NCBI RefSeq assembly: GCF_900167565.1
Contig: NZ_FUZV01000001.1
Span: 434,001-498,000 of the forward strand
Reading direction: 5' to 3'
Source of the DNA: Pseudoxanthomonas indica
Lineage (GTDB): Bacteria > Pseudomonadota > Gammaproteobacteria > Xanthomonadales > Xanthomonadaceae
Length of the DNA stretch: 64,000 bases
A program made the translations under genes and the position numbers. Within the stretch, counting starts at the first letter, position 1, and each line of letters begins with the position of its first letter. The notes beneath the pieces are model-generated. The model made no database searches. It worked only from the letters and a program-made list of their open reading frames with translations, and was not told where the DNA came from. Positions 56,086 through 63,871 of the stretch are shown here, piece by piece.

Positions 56086-56118
56086 CCGCAAATAGTCGGA
56101 TAACCAATCATCACCCCA

Positions 56119-56418
56119 TCAATTCAAGCGCCCCGCTATCCCCACGACCAACGCGACGACAAGCCACGCGTAGGTAAATGCGACGAGTTTGAAGACGGAT
56201 CTGGAATACACCGACAAGCTCTCGCCAGCAGCGGTGAAACCCAACCTGCCCATGCCAGCCAGGCACTTCCACCACCAATCAATCTTGACGATGCCTGCGC
56301 GATCCAGGACATCAGGCCTGTCGCGCTGCAAGTGACCGAGTTCCCGTTGCGCAAGTAGAACGCTGACGATCCCGGCGATCAGCAAGACGGCCAGTAGTGC
56401 CTGCTTTAGAAACAGCAT
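56119..56418 (-). CDS. Small two-helix membrane protein, unrecognised
   Basis: A 99-residue hypothetical protein. There is a membrane helix at about 5-23 (KQALLAVLLIAGIVSVLLA) and one at about 75-95 (LVAFTYAWLVVALVVGIAG), with a Trp-rich middle segment. No family recognised. It is 12 bp downstream of another small membrane-protein gene and of noticeably lower GC than the flanking polysaccharide genes. Could be a partner subunit of its neighbour. Confidence 0.55.
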   Translation of the reverse strand: MLFLKQALLAVLLIAGIVSVLLAQRELGHLQRDRPDVLDRAGIVKIDWWWKCLAGMGRLGFTAAGESLSVYSRSVFKLVAFTYAWLVVALVVGIAGRLN

Positions 56419-56430
56419 CTTCTCCCCTTC

Positions 56431-56808
56431 CTAATCGATGTCGGGTGAGGCCAGGAACACCGCCACAATCACATACGCCATGATTGAGCCGCTCAAGTAC
56501 ACCATCGCAACAAAGTCAGACCGACGTTGAACACGCACGGCGTCTAACGCGGCCATGCGTCGACGCACACTCGGTCGCATGGCGTTGACCATGTTGAGCG
56601 AAACGATGGCGAGGAAGAGCGCCACATATCCAACCTTGGTGAAGGGCATCTGGACCACCGACCAGTGCTCCAGGGCGAGGCGCACCAGAAGAACGTTGAG
56701 CGTCTGACCTGTCGAGACCAACAGGAGCGCCGTCATAAGACACGGTGCACTGCCAAACCCTGTCCGACGAGTCCATGCATATATGTGCGCCAGAAATTGC
56801 GTGTACAT
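56431..56808 (-). CDS. Small membrane protein, unrecognised
   Basis: A 125-residue hypothetical protein with three likely membrane helices (about 22-45, 55-75 and 100-120). ATG 56808 is chosen because GAGGGG stands 4 nt upstream. No conserved motif that I can name. It forms a two-gene unit with the following 99-residue protein. Codon use is less GC-biased than in the flanking loci. Confidence 0.55.
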   Translation of the reverse strand: MYTQFLAHIYAWTRRTGFGSAPCLMTALLLVSTGQTLNVLLVRLALEHWSVVQMPFTKVGYVALFLAIVSLNMVNAMRPSVRRRMAALDAVRVQRRSDFVAMVYLSGSIMAYVIVAVFLASPDID

Positions 56809-57090
56809 CTTTCCCCTCGAACCAAGCTCTTCTCTTGACCACCACACGCGTCCGGATTCCAGAAGTGGAGTCGGCAACGCGGACGTCATTCAATCGAGGA
56901 CTTTCCCTACAAATTTTTCAGACTTTTCCACCGCCCCAGATCTTGCGTTTCCGGATAATTCCCCCCGAGGCCAATCCATCCGCAGCCTCGCAACCGCAAC
57001 ACGCAACACCTGCAACACCGCAAGCGCGGACCGCCTGAGCCGTGAACTCAGACGGCCCGCTAACCACAACCAGTAACCAAGGTACCAATC

Positions 57091-57370
57091 ATGGCTAGCA
57101 TCAATCCTACCGTCACCACGCCCCAGGCTTCCAGCGGCGGCAACTTCCACTTCCTGCCGCCCTTCCCTCCCGCGGCGGGCCCCAGCAAGGAGTCTCCGCA
57201 CGACAAGATCTGGACCGTGCAGGAAACCCTGCACCTGCTCTACCTGCTGACCCTGGCCCGCGACGATGATCCCATCATCGCGCCCGAGCAATGGCAGCTG
57301 CCTGCATCTGCTCAGCACGCAGCTCGCCGAGGCGCTCAAGGAGGTGGGCGAAGAACCGCTTGCCGCCTGA
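57091..57370 (+). pseudogene. Small hypothetical gene with probable 1-nt frameshift
   Basis: The start MASINPTVTTPQASSGGNFH leads to a plausible helical segment KIWTVQETLHLLYLLTLARD and then EQWQL. After about 57300 the reading frame turns into low-quality Arg/Ala-rich sequence, while the +1 shifted frame reads LHLLSTQLAEALKEVGEEP and stops at 57368-57370, just before a strong hairpin terminator. One extra base near 57301 would explain this. The intact product would be about 92 residues, cytoplasmic. Whether the shift is biological or a sequencing error cannot be decided here. No family recognised. Confidence 0.6.
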
Positions 57371-57380
57371 TGCCGCAAAG

Positions 57381-57410
57381 GATGCCCGGCACGGTGTGCC
57401 GGGCATCCTT
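57381..57410 (+). terminator. Hairpin terminator after the small hypothetical gene
   Basis: GATGCCCGGCAC (57381-57392) pairs perfectly with GTGCCGGGCATC (57396-57407) around GGT, followed by CTT. It lies 11 bp after the stop of the shifted frame, supporting that frame as the real 3' end. Confidence 0.75.
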
Positions 57411-57579
57411 GCAAGCTCACTCGCGGTAGCAGGGATTGAAACGGAGGCTTGACTTGAGTTCCATCTCAGAACAAATTTCATGGCCCTGGCCAGTCACCAT
57501 GGCGCTTGATCGAAGCTGCGAAACCACTTCTCCAGCGGCTGTTGGCCCGACCAAATCGAAGCCGAACCAAGAGCAAACC

Positions 57580-57807
57580 ATGACGTTCGAAACCACGCTC
57601 CAAAGGTTGGACATCTTCAAGAACTCGGTCGCGGTCATCGCGTGGGTATGCCTCTTCTTCTATTCGATGTATCTAACGGTCGACGCGTACGCCAATACAA
57701 GGCCGTTCACACCCTTGCACGTCATCATTCCCTTCGTGCTTCTACTGCTTTGCATTCGCTCATCCATCCGCCTTGCACATCGCCTCAAGGCCAGAGCACA
57801 GGCGTAG
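57580..57807 (+). CDS. Small two-helix membrane protein, unrecognised
   Basis: A 75-residue hypothetical protein starting MTFETTLQRLDIFKNSVAVI, with helices at about 18-35 and 48-63 and a basic tail (RLAHRLKARAQA). The longer reading from 57436 is less likely, since the extra 48 residues are low in hydrophobicity and the internal start follows an AAGAG stretch. No family recognised. Confidence 0.5.
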   Translation: MTFETTLQRLDIFKNSVAVIAWVCLFFYSMYLTVDAYANTRPFTPLHVIIPFVLLLLCIRSSIRLAHRLKARAQA

Positions 57808-57835
57808 GCGCTGTTCTCCTGCCCCACCTTTGCCG

Positions 57836-58561
57836 TTACGGCACGACACCGACCGACAACGCACAAAGCGCGCCCGGCCATACACCGCCATGGCCCCTTT
57901 CGCTACGCGTAAAGACTCCAACGATCCCTACATGGCGATCGCTGAAATGGTTGAAGACCGGGATACCCGTGACCCACACCGCAGGTTCGCTCGACGCATA
58001 GGGGTCAACCCGCGAAGAATAGAGAGCGCTCAGTTCGAACCTGTTGTAGTAGTACCCCTCCACGCGCACCGTCCTGCCTTCGAACCGCTTGGGGTTGGCG
58101 AGCAGCGCTTCCACCGTCACCTCCTGCGGCACCTTGTCGACCGGCACGCAATGCGGCGTGGCGAAGTCGTCCTGCGACGCCTCTGCCGTCGTCGGAACCG
58201 GCTTCATTTCCCAGGCCATGGCCTGGACAGCAACGAAGTACATCACCACGCAGGCCACCAGATAGGCGGCGGCGAACTTCACCGCTCCCCATGTGCGCCA
58301 GACGTAAGCCATCGCCACGCAGGCGGGCAATGCGAAGGCCATGAAAACCGACCACATCTGGACATCGCCAAGCACGCGGAATTGGACCAGGAAGTTCGCG
58401 AATATCTCCACTTGCAGCGGAAATACGTACCACGACGAACTCGTCAACACATGGCACGCCGCGCCCGTGACGTCACAACGCGGCACAAGAAACCAACCCG
58501 CGACAGCCACCGGCAGCGACAGCATCAACGAGGCCAGCAGAACTCCCTTCCACTTACGCAT
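57836..58561 (-). CDS. Membrane protein with soluble C-terminal domain, unrecognised
   Basis: A 241-residue hypothetical protein. About four membrane helices in the first 125 residues are followed by a soluble domain. Its VTVEALLANPKRFEGRTVRV and VEGYYYNRFELSALY look like an OB-fold-like strand pattern seen in small bacterial envelope proteins. The start at 58561 (MRKWKGVLLASLMLSLPVAV) is preferred; a longer reading lacks a ribosome site. Followed upstream by a second small secreted-protein gene 34 bp away. Confidence 0.6.
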   Translation of the reverse strand: MRKWKGVLLASLMLSLPVAVAGWFLVPRCDVTGAACHVLTSSSWYVFPLQVEIFANFLVQFRVLGDVQMWSVFMAFALPACVAMAYVWRTWGAVKFAAAYLVACVVMYFVAVQAMAWEMKPVPTTAEASQDDFATPHCVPVDKVPQEVTVEALLANPKRFEGRTVRVEGYYYNRFELSALYSSRVDPYASSEPAVWVTGIPVFNHFSDRHVGIVGVFTRSERGHGGVWPGALCALSVGVVP

Positions 58562-58595
58562 GCTCAGACTCCGTATTTCCAAGACCTGCAGGAAA

Positions 58596-59099
58596 TTACT
58601 GACAGGGAACTTCAAGCCGCTCACAAGCACTTTGTTCGCGGGCCTCGGAGTAAACCGTCCACCAACGAACCAACTCCTGCTTCTCGTCATCCGTGTAAGC
58701 ACGCGAGTACAGCGACATCGGAAAATACCGGGTCCGATAGCTGTCAATCAGGTACGCCGCCATATCGCCCACCGTGACGCGCGTTGGGAGGAACGAACTG
58801 ACCGACATGTTCACCGACAAGCAAGGCGCCTTGGAATCAAGCTGCGTCAGCAGATAGGGGATATCACTCTCGGCGATCCAGCCCCGGTAATGATGCTCCA
58901 CCTGCACGCGCGAGACCGGCTTGGTCAACTCACCGGGATCCGACAGGAACGCAAGCAACTCACGTGGACCCTGCTTTGCAAAGTCGAACTGCAATGAGCT
59001 GGTGCCGACCGGCACCTTGTGACGGCTGGGCACTTGGGCGAACGCCGGCAAGCTGGCGACCAGCAGTGCGCACAGCAATATCCAAGACTTCCTGTTCAC
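58596..59099 (-). CDS. Secreted small protein, unrecognised
   Basis: A 167-residue hypothetical protein with a clear signal peptide (NRKSWILLCALLVASLPAFA-Q). Start GTG 59099 has GGGGAG 6 nt upstream, a better site than any upstream alternative. The mature part contains two or three cysteines (KAPCLSVN, SACERLEVPCQ). No family recognised. Lies between the GNAT gene (23 bp away) and the small membrane-protein gene. Confidence 0.6.
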   Translation of the reverse strand: MNRKSWILLCALLVASLPAFAQVPSRHKVPVGTSSLQFDFAKQGPRELLAFLSDPGELTKPVSRVQVEHHYRGWIAESDIPYLLTQLDSKAPCLSVNMSVSSFLPTRVTVGDMAAYLIDSYRTRYFPMSLYSRAYTDDEKQELVRWWTVYSEAREQSACERLEVPCQ

Positions 59100-59122
59100 G
59101 GCGACTCCCCTTTGGCCTGCCC

Positions 59123-59752
59123 CTAGGCTATCTGCGCCTTGTGCCACTCCCGCTCTTCCTTCGTCATCCACAACACCCGCTCCTGCGGACGTATCCCGGT
59201 AGGCGCCGGCAGGAACTCCGGCGGCAGGCTGCGGAACAACAGTCGCGATCCAATCGCCAGCGAGGTGACCGTACCCAGCTCACTGAACCCCAGCGCCTTG
59301 TGCGCCCGCCGCGACGGCACGTTGATGGAACTGACATCGGACAGGAACTGCATCGGCGTGTCTTCCGCCGCCGAGGCGTGGTCCATGATCGCGGCCAGAA
59401 TCCGGTGCCCGCGCCGATCCGGCGCCACGTAGGCATCGCGACCCCACACATGCCGTTTGTCCAGCGGCAGGCGCCAGGCCATCTCGTCGAAGTAGCGCGG
59501 CACGCCATGCGCCACCCAGAACCAGGCAATCAGGCCGCGATCTTCCTCCACCGCGAAATAGCGCAGGCCATGCTCGAACCGGCGCAGGATGCGCTTGTGA
59601 TCACCCCGCCGCCCATGCGCCTTGTCGGCGGCGGAAATACGCTCCACGTCCGCCGCGAACAACTCCAGGAAGCGCTGCCCCGGCTGCAACTGGGTGAGCT
59701 TGAGCGTGCCGGCGTCGCGGCCGAACAGGATGATGCGATTCCACTCAATCAT
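59123..59752 (-). CDS. GNAT family acetyltransferase
   Basis: A 209-residue GNAT-fold protein. The acetyl-CoA pyrophosphate-binding segment DAYVAPDRRGHRILAAIMDH and the later INVPSRRAHKALGFSELG are typical of the fold's motifs A and B. It overlaps the downstream end of the flippase gene by 8 bases (59745-59752), so they are cotranscribed. A role in N-acetylating an amino sugar is plausible given the locus, but the substrate is not visible. Confidence 0.82.
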   Translation of the reverse strand: MIEWNRIILFGRDAGTLKLTQLQPGQRFLELFAADVERISAADKAHGRRGDHKRILRRFEHGLRYFAVEEDRGLIAWFWVAHGVPRYFDEMAWRLPLDKRHVWGRDAYVAPDRRGHRILAAIMDHASAAEDTPMQFLSDVSSINVPSRRAHKALGFSELGTVTSLAIGSRLLFRSLPPEFLPAPTGIRPQERVLWMTKEEREWHKAQIA

Positions 59753-61247
59753 GCGCGGTACCGGATTTGTCGAAGGCAGGAAGCGACAAGCCCAACTCGG
59801 ACTTGCCGGTGGCGCTGAGCAGGCGCAGCACGTCGCGCGCCAGGCCGCGGCCGAACAGCCACAGCGCCGAACAATAGACCACCACGCCAGCCAGCACTTC
59901 CACCGCCAGCAGCACGATGTCGTGCAACACGTACCAGACCAGCGCCAAGCGCAGCGACAGCACCGCCGCCACCATCAGCGCGCAAGCCAGCAACACCCGC
60001 AGCAGCGGCGACCACAACGCGCCCAGGCTCAGGCCGAACGGACGGCAGGCGCGGCTGGCCAGCAAAAACTGCACCACCAGCGCGATGCCCACCGCGAAGC
60101 TGGCGGCAAACGCGCCCCAGCGCGAGAGCAACCACAGGCTGGCCACCAGCACGATCACACTGGTCAGTTCGATGCGCAGCACCCGCGCGTTCTCGCCCAG
60201 CGCGCCCAGAAACGAGGCGAACAGGAAACTCGCCGGCGCCATCACCGTCACGCTGGCCAGCACGCTGAGCAACGGCGCCACCATGTGCCACTCCGGCGGC
60301 AACACGGTCGCCACCAGCGTGGGCGCCACCGCCGCCAGACCGAAGCCCATCGGAAACAGCACCACCGCCGTCAACGCCAGCGCGCGCACAATCATCTGCG
60401 CACGTTGCGCCGGCTCGGCGCGGACAATGGCCGGCATCATCACCGTGCCGATATGGCCGCCCACATACAGCGCCGGCAACTGCGCCAGATTGAAGGCCAA
60501 CCCGTAGGCGCCCGCCTCATGCGCGCCGACCAGGCGCAGCATCAATGGCTTGTCCCAGTAACGTGCGCCTTCGCTGAGCGTGATCTCGCCGGTAATCGGC
60601 GCACCGAAGCGCGCGATATCGCGCAGGCGCGACCACGGCACCTTCACCGGCGCCAGCCAACTACGCCAGCCAGTGCCGGCGATGGTGACCGCCGCAATCA
60701 CCGTGGACTGCGCGATGAAAGCCAGGATCATCGACTGACCGCCCAGCTGCGTGGTGGCCACCAGCGAAATGGCGACCACCGCATAAGTCAGGTCACCGGC
60801 AAAGCTGGCCATGGCGATGCGCGCAAAGCGCAGTTCGCGCGCCAGCAACTTGTCGGGCATGCCGCCCAGGCGCCTGATGAAAATCGCTAGCAGCGCGCCG
60901 GGCAGGTATTCGAGCAGGCGCGGCACTTCGAACCACGCCGCAAACCAGGGCGTGGCGGCGAACAGCAGCAACGCCATCAGCAGGCCGGCGATCAGATAGA
61001 ACAGGCTGGCGGCATGGATGGCCTCGCGGCCTTCGCTGCCGCGCACGATCACGTACTGGCCGCAGCCCCAGGCCGAGATCCAGTTGCCGGTCCAGGCAAT
61101 CACCGTGGCCACGGTCACTTCGGCCACGATGTCCGGACTCAGGTGCCGGGCGATCAGCAAGGTGCCAATCAATCCCACGGCCCGGCCGAGCAAGCCGGCC
61201 CCGATACCCCAGGCCGCGCCCGACACAATCTTCAGTTTGTCGCTCAA
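59745..61247 (-). CDS. Oligosaccharide flippase family protein (second Wzx-like)
   Basis: A 500-residue membrane protein with about 12-14 helices. GIGAGLLGRAVGLIGTLLIARH and the first periplasmic loop are typical of Polysacc_synt_3-type flippases. It is not a close relative of the protein at 44042: the two share only the fold-level pattern. It implies a second export step, a second polymer, or a branch intermediate. Transcribed towards the GNAT gene. Confidence 0.88.
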   Translation of the reverse strand: MSDKLKIVSGAAWGIGAGLLGRAVGLIGTLLIARHLSPDIVAEVTVATVIAWTGNWISAWGCGQYVIVRGSEGREAIHAASLFYLIAGLLMALLLFAATPWFAAWFEVPRLLEYLPGALLAIFIRRLGGMPDKLLARELRFARIAMASFAGDLTYAVVAISLVATTQLGGQSMILAFIAQSTVIAAVTIAGTGWRSWLAPVKVPWSRLRDIARFGAPITGEITLSEGARYWDKPLMLRLVGAHEAGAYGLAFNLAQLPALYVGGHIGTVMMPAIVRAEPAQRAQMIVRALALTAVVLFPMGFGLAAVAPTLVATVLPPEWHMVAPLLSVLASVTVMAPASFLFASFLGALGENARVLRIELTSVIVLVASLWLLSRWGAFAASFAVGIALVVQFLLASRACRPFGLSLGALWSPLLRVLLACALMVAAVLSLRLALVWYVLHDIVLLAVEVLAGVVVYCSALWLFGRGLARDVLRLLSATGKSELGLSLPAFDKSGTAHD

Positions 61248-61297
61248 TTCCGCAACCGCCCCTGTGGACTACTCCCCTGGCGGCATCCTACGCGAAG

Positions 61298-62092
61298 TCA
61301 GTGCGCTGTCAGTCGTTTGCGCGTCAACAGCTGCTGCCACGGGAACGCCCACTGCGCCAACGGCGCCGCGGCGGCGACCATACGCAGGCGTGGGTGATGC
61401 AGCATGCGATAGCGCGCCAGCGGAATCCGCTCCTGCCCGGCCAGCATGCGCCGCAGCCGCCACGGGGGGCTGGACCAGGGATAGCCGGGATTGCGTCGCC
61501 AGTCGCCGAACAGGCGGTGCGAGTGGTATTCGTGCAGCACGAACGGATTGGGCGTGGCCAGGAACAGATGCCCGCCCGGGCGCAGCACGCGCAACAACTC
61601 GGCAATGAAATGATCGCGGTGGCGTTGGGTGCTGATGAACTCCAGCACGGAGACGCAGGTGACCAGATCGAAGCTGTGGTCTTCGAACGGCAAGGCATGG
61701 CCGGAGGGCACATGCTGGAAGCTCAGACGCGCCGGATCCAGCTGGTACGACTGTGCCCGAACGCGCGCGGCCTGCAGGGTGGAGGCATCGGCATCGATGC
61801 CAATCACCTGGCGGGCGCCGAGCGAGGACAGGGCCAGGGCGACCGAGGTGCCGCCGGTGCCGCAGCCGACGTCGAGGATGCGTTCGGCCCGGTCGACGTG
61901 GTCGACCAGGGTGCGGCAGAGGCCGCTGGCGTGCATGTCGACTCGGCCGATTTCGCGCTCGAGGAATCTGTCGGAGACGTGCGAATCCTGGTCGGAGTCG
62001 TACTCGCCGTTGGTATGGGAATCGTGGATGTCGCGGCGGGCTGCACCGCCTTGAATGAGGGCGATGAACTGCGAACGATAGGGTTCGTCCAT
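61298..62092 (-). CDS. SAM-dependent methyltransferase (Methyltransf_11 type)
   Basis: A 264-residue class I methyltransferase. ILDVGCGTGGTSVALALSSL binds SAM, QVIGIDADASTLQAARVRAQ is motif II, FDLVTCVSVLEFISTQRHRD is motif IV, and LLRVLRPGGHLFLATPN motif V. A start at 62137 (15 residues longer) is possible. It lies 50 bp upstream of the flippase and may methylate a sugar or lipid intermediate. Its promoter must lie in or next to the palindromic repeat region. Confidence 0.85.
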   Translation of the reverse strand: MDEPYRSQFIALIQGGAARRDIHDSHTNGEYDSDQDSHVSDRFLEREIGRVDMHASGLCRTLVDHVDRAERILDVGCGTGGTSVALALSSLGARQVIGIDADASTLQAARVRAQSYQLDPARLSFQHVPSGHALPFEDHSFDLVTCVSVLEFISTQRHRDHFIAELLRVLRPGGHLFLATPNPFVLHEYHSHRLFGDWRRNPGYPWSSPPWRLRRMLAGQERIPLARYRMLHHPRLRMVAAAAPLAQWAFPWQQLLTRKRLTAH

Positions 62093-62236
62093 GGCTCGGG
62101 GGATCCATGTGGTCGGGGGATGACCTTGAGACGGCATGGCTCGCGATAAGCGGACACGACTTTGTGTGACAGGCGACGAACGGCGATCCCATGCAGCCGG
62201 TTTGGCGCTGGACGAAAGTCATGTTCTGCTTTTGTG

Positions 62237-62297
62237 TCGCGTGAGGCGGGCGGTGGTTGCTCGCGTGAGGCGGGCGGTGGTGCTCGCGTGAGGCGGG
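62237..62297 (+). repeat. Direct repeats of about 23-24 bp, 2.6 copies
   Basis: TCGCGTGAGGCGGGCGGTGG plus TTGC (62237-62260), the same core plus TGC (62261-62283), and a partial TCGCGTGAGGCGGGG (62284-62297) that runs into the left arm of palindrome A. No spacers, so not CRISPR. Confidence 0.85.
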
Positions 62298-62395
62298 GCC
62301 AGGCCCCTGCTGATCGGGCCTGGAATCCACATGGCCTCGATCGGGAACTCTACGTGCAAGGGCTCCAGTCCCGATCAGCAGGGGCCTGACCCCGC
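62293..62395 (-). repeat. Palindromic element A (26-bp arms, 51-nt conserved loop)
   Basis: Left arm 62293-62318 (GCGGGGCCAGGCCCCTGCTG, then ATCGGG) pairs with right arm 62370-62395; 25 of 26 positions match. The 51-nt centre (62319-62369), read on the minus strand, begins ACTGGAGCCCTT and ends in GGATTCCAGG. It matches the centre of element B in 46 of 51 positions. Oriented opposite to B. Confidence 0.93.
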
Positions 62396-62495
62396 CCGGA
62401 CAGAGCACCTTTGTTCTGTTGAAAGCAGGTGGTCTGCTGGCCGGCTTTGGCTTGCTCGGCTCGTGCTGTTCGATCAGCCACCACGATGTGTCGAG

Positions 62496-62600
62496 AGCGG
62501 GGGCAGACCCTGCGCAACCGGGACTGGAGCCCTTACTCGTAGAGTTCCAGGTCGAGGCCATGTGGATTGCAGGCCCGGTTGCGCAGGGTCTGCCCCCGCT
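62496..62600 (+). repeat. Palindromic element B (27-bp perfect arms, 51-nt conserved loop)
   Basis: Left arm 62496-62522 (AGCGGGGGCAGACCCTGCGC, then AACCGGG) pairs perfectly with right arm 62574-62600. The 51-nt centre (62523-62573) begins ACTGGAGCCCTT and contains GTCGAGGCCATGTGGATT. Compared with element A the arms agree at only 17 of 26 positions but remain fully paired, whereas the centre is conserved. Confidence 0.93.
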
Positions 62601-62652
62601 CACAAGCCATGACACCCGCTCTTGCCAGCAGGCCTGCAACCCAGCCAAAACC

Positions 62653-63723
62653 TCAAGGACTGTCCTTGACCGCCTGCTCGCATTCGCGCGGCGCCGCCTG
62701 CGGCAGCGGCTGTACCCTGCGCTTCCACGCACCGCGTATCGCGCGCATGGCCGGTTTTTCCACCAGGCGGTTCATGGCAAAGGCCAGCAACAATGCAAAG
62801 CCCATCGCCAGCGCCACGGCAACCAGCGCAGGCACACCCAGCTTTTCCAGGTAGAAGATCACCACGAAGCCAATGGCCTGATGCACCAGGTACAACGAGT
62901 AGGAAATATCGCCCAGGAACGCAAACACCCGCCGATTGAGGAAGCGCAGCCAGCCCGCCGTGAACGCGGTGAACACCGCGCAGCAGAACACCGCCACGGC
63001 CAGGAAGATCGGCCGCTCGCCCACCGCGATAGCCAGCAGGCACAGGGCGATCATCAGCACGTTCAAGCGCCACTCTTGCGGACGCTGGCGCAGGCGGTAG
63101 AACAGGATGCCCATCGCGAAGAACGGGATGAAGCGCAGGATCATCAACTCGCGAAGCGCATACGAAAAATGCACCTGGTGCTTCTCGCACAGGCCCTCGA
63201 TGGCCGCCAGCACCAGCCAGGTGGCGATGATCCAATGGATGCGCTTGAGCTGCCCCAGCAAGAACCACATCAGCATCTGCACATAGAAGAACAGCTCGAT
63301 CTGCAGCGTCCAGTACGAACCATCCAGATGCTCGAAGCCCAGGAACTCCTGCACCATCGTGTAGTTGGACAGCAGGTCGCGCAGCGGCAGCTGCTGGATC
63401 GGCAGGCCGATCGTGTACACCACCAGCGCGGTCAGGCTCAGGCCCGTCCAGTAGGCCGGGAACAGCCGCGAGAAGCGCGAGACCACGAAATCCATCGCGG
63501 TGCGGGTGCGCTCCAGGGTCATGAAGATGACAAAACCGCTGATCAGGAAAAACAGCTGCACGCCGTACTTGCCGGCCAGCAGGTCCAGCGGCATCCCGCC
63601 GACATGGCCTATCTGCTCCGAATATCGCGTTGTGTAGTGGTAGGCCATGACGGCCACCGCGGCCAGTCCGCGTAAGGCATCCAACTCCACTACACGCGCA
63701 GATGGCGAGTTTTCCTGAACCAC
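62653..63723 (-). CDS. OafA-type membrane O-acyltransferase
   Basis: A 356-residue acyltransferase-3 family protein (PF01757 type) with about ten membrane helices. VVELDALRGLAAVAVMAYHY carries the RGxA and His motif at the N-terminus. GVQLFFLISGFVIFMTLERT (with FFxxSGF), ISYSLYLVH and the C-terminal VEKPAMR are also present. Such proteins O-acetylate O-antigens and exopolysaccharides. GTG 63723 is chosen because the conserved N-terminus starts there; longer forms cross the palindrome at 63790. Monocistronic, preceded by repeats on both sides. Confidence 0.9.
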   Translation of the reverse strand: MVQENSPSARVVELDALRGLAAVAVMAYHYTTRYSEQIGHVGGMPLDLLAGKYGVQLFFLISGFVIFMTLERTRTAMDFVVSRFSRLFPAYWTGLSLTALVVYTIGLPIQQLPLRDLLSNYTMVQEFLGFEHLDGSYWTLQIELFFYVQMLMWFLLGQLKRIHWIIATWLVLAAIEGLCEKHQVHFSYALRELMILRFIPFFAMGILFYRLRQRPQEWRLNVLMIALCLLAIAVGERPIFLAVAVFCCAVFTAFTAGWLRFLNRRVFAFLGDISYSLYLVHQAIGFVVIFYLEKLGVPALVAVALAMGFALLLAFAMNRLVEKPAMRAIRGAWKRRVQPLPQAAPRECEQAVKDSP

Positions 63724-63789
63724 TTCCGCCCCCCGTGACTGTCGCCTGTTCGCTCGGTATAACGCCGGCCGGCAGCCCGACAGGCCAAG

Positions 63790-63844
63790 AAAAACGGGGT
63801 CAGATCGCCATTTGCGAAGTAAATGGTGCTCTGACCCCGTTTTT
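63790..63844. repeat. GGGGTCAG-type palindrome between acyltransferase and GT4
   Basis: Arms 63790-63813 and 63821-63844, starting AAAAACGGGGTCAGA and ending TCTGACCCCGTTTTT, pair in 22 of 24 positions around GCGAAGT. The GGGGTCAG/CTGACCCC termini recur as a dispersed element in xanthomonads, and the T-runs allow termination on either strand. It fills the gap between the divergent acyltransferase and glycosyltransferase genes. Confidence 0.88.
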
Positions 63845-63871
63845 TGCTTTTGCCCTGGGCGGGGAATCCTG

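Larger units (their letters stand above)
62093..62652. other. 560-bp gene-free stretch filled with repeats
   Basis: No credible coding sequence on either strand between the methyltransferase start and the acyltransferase stop. The stretch holds direct repeats (62237-62297) and two large inverted palindromic elements (62293-62395, 62496-62600), listed separately. It must also contain the methyltransferase promoter. Confidence 0.8.

Noticed and set aside
56745..57076. Small plus-strand genes of about 97 residues upstream of 57091
   Set aside because: They overlap the well-supported start region of the minus-strand membrane gene and show no ribosome site or protein-like composition.
57773..58777. 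A 334-residue plus-strand gene
   Set aside because: Antisense to the two minus-strand genes with membrane and signal-peptide features; its translation is His/Arg/Gln-rich and without motifs.
62237..62297. CRISPR array
   Set aside because: Repeats follow directly with no spacers, only 2.6 copies, and no cas genes nearby.
62496..62600. Integron attC site
   Set aside because: Paired arms and a centre resemble an attC in outline, but no RYYYAAC/GTTRRRY core boxes at proper places and no bulged bases or cassette context are seen.
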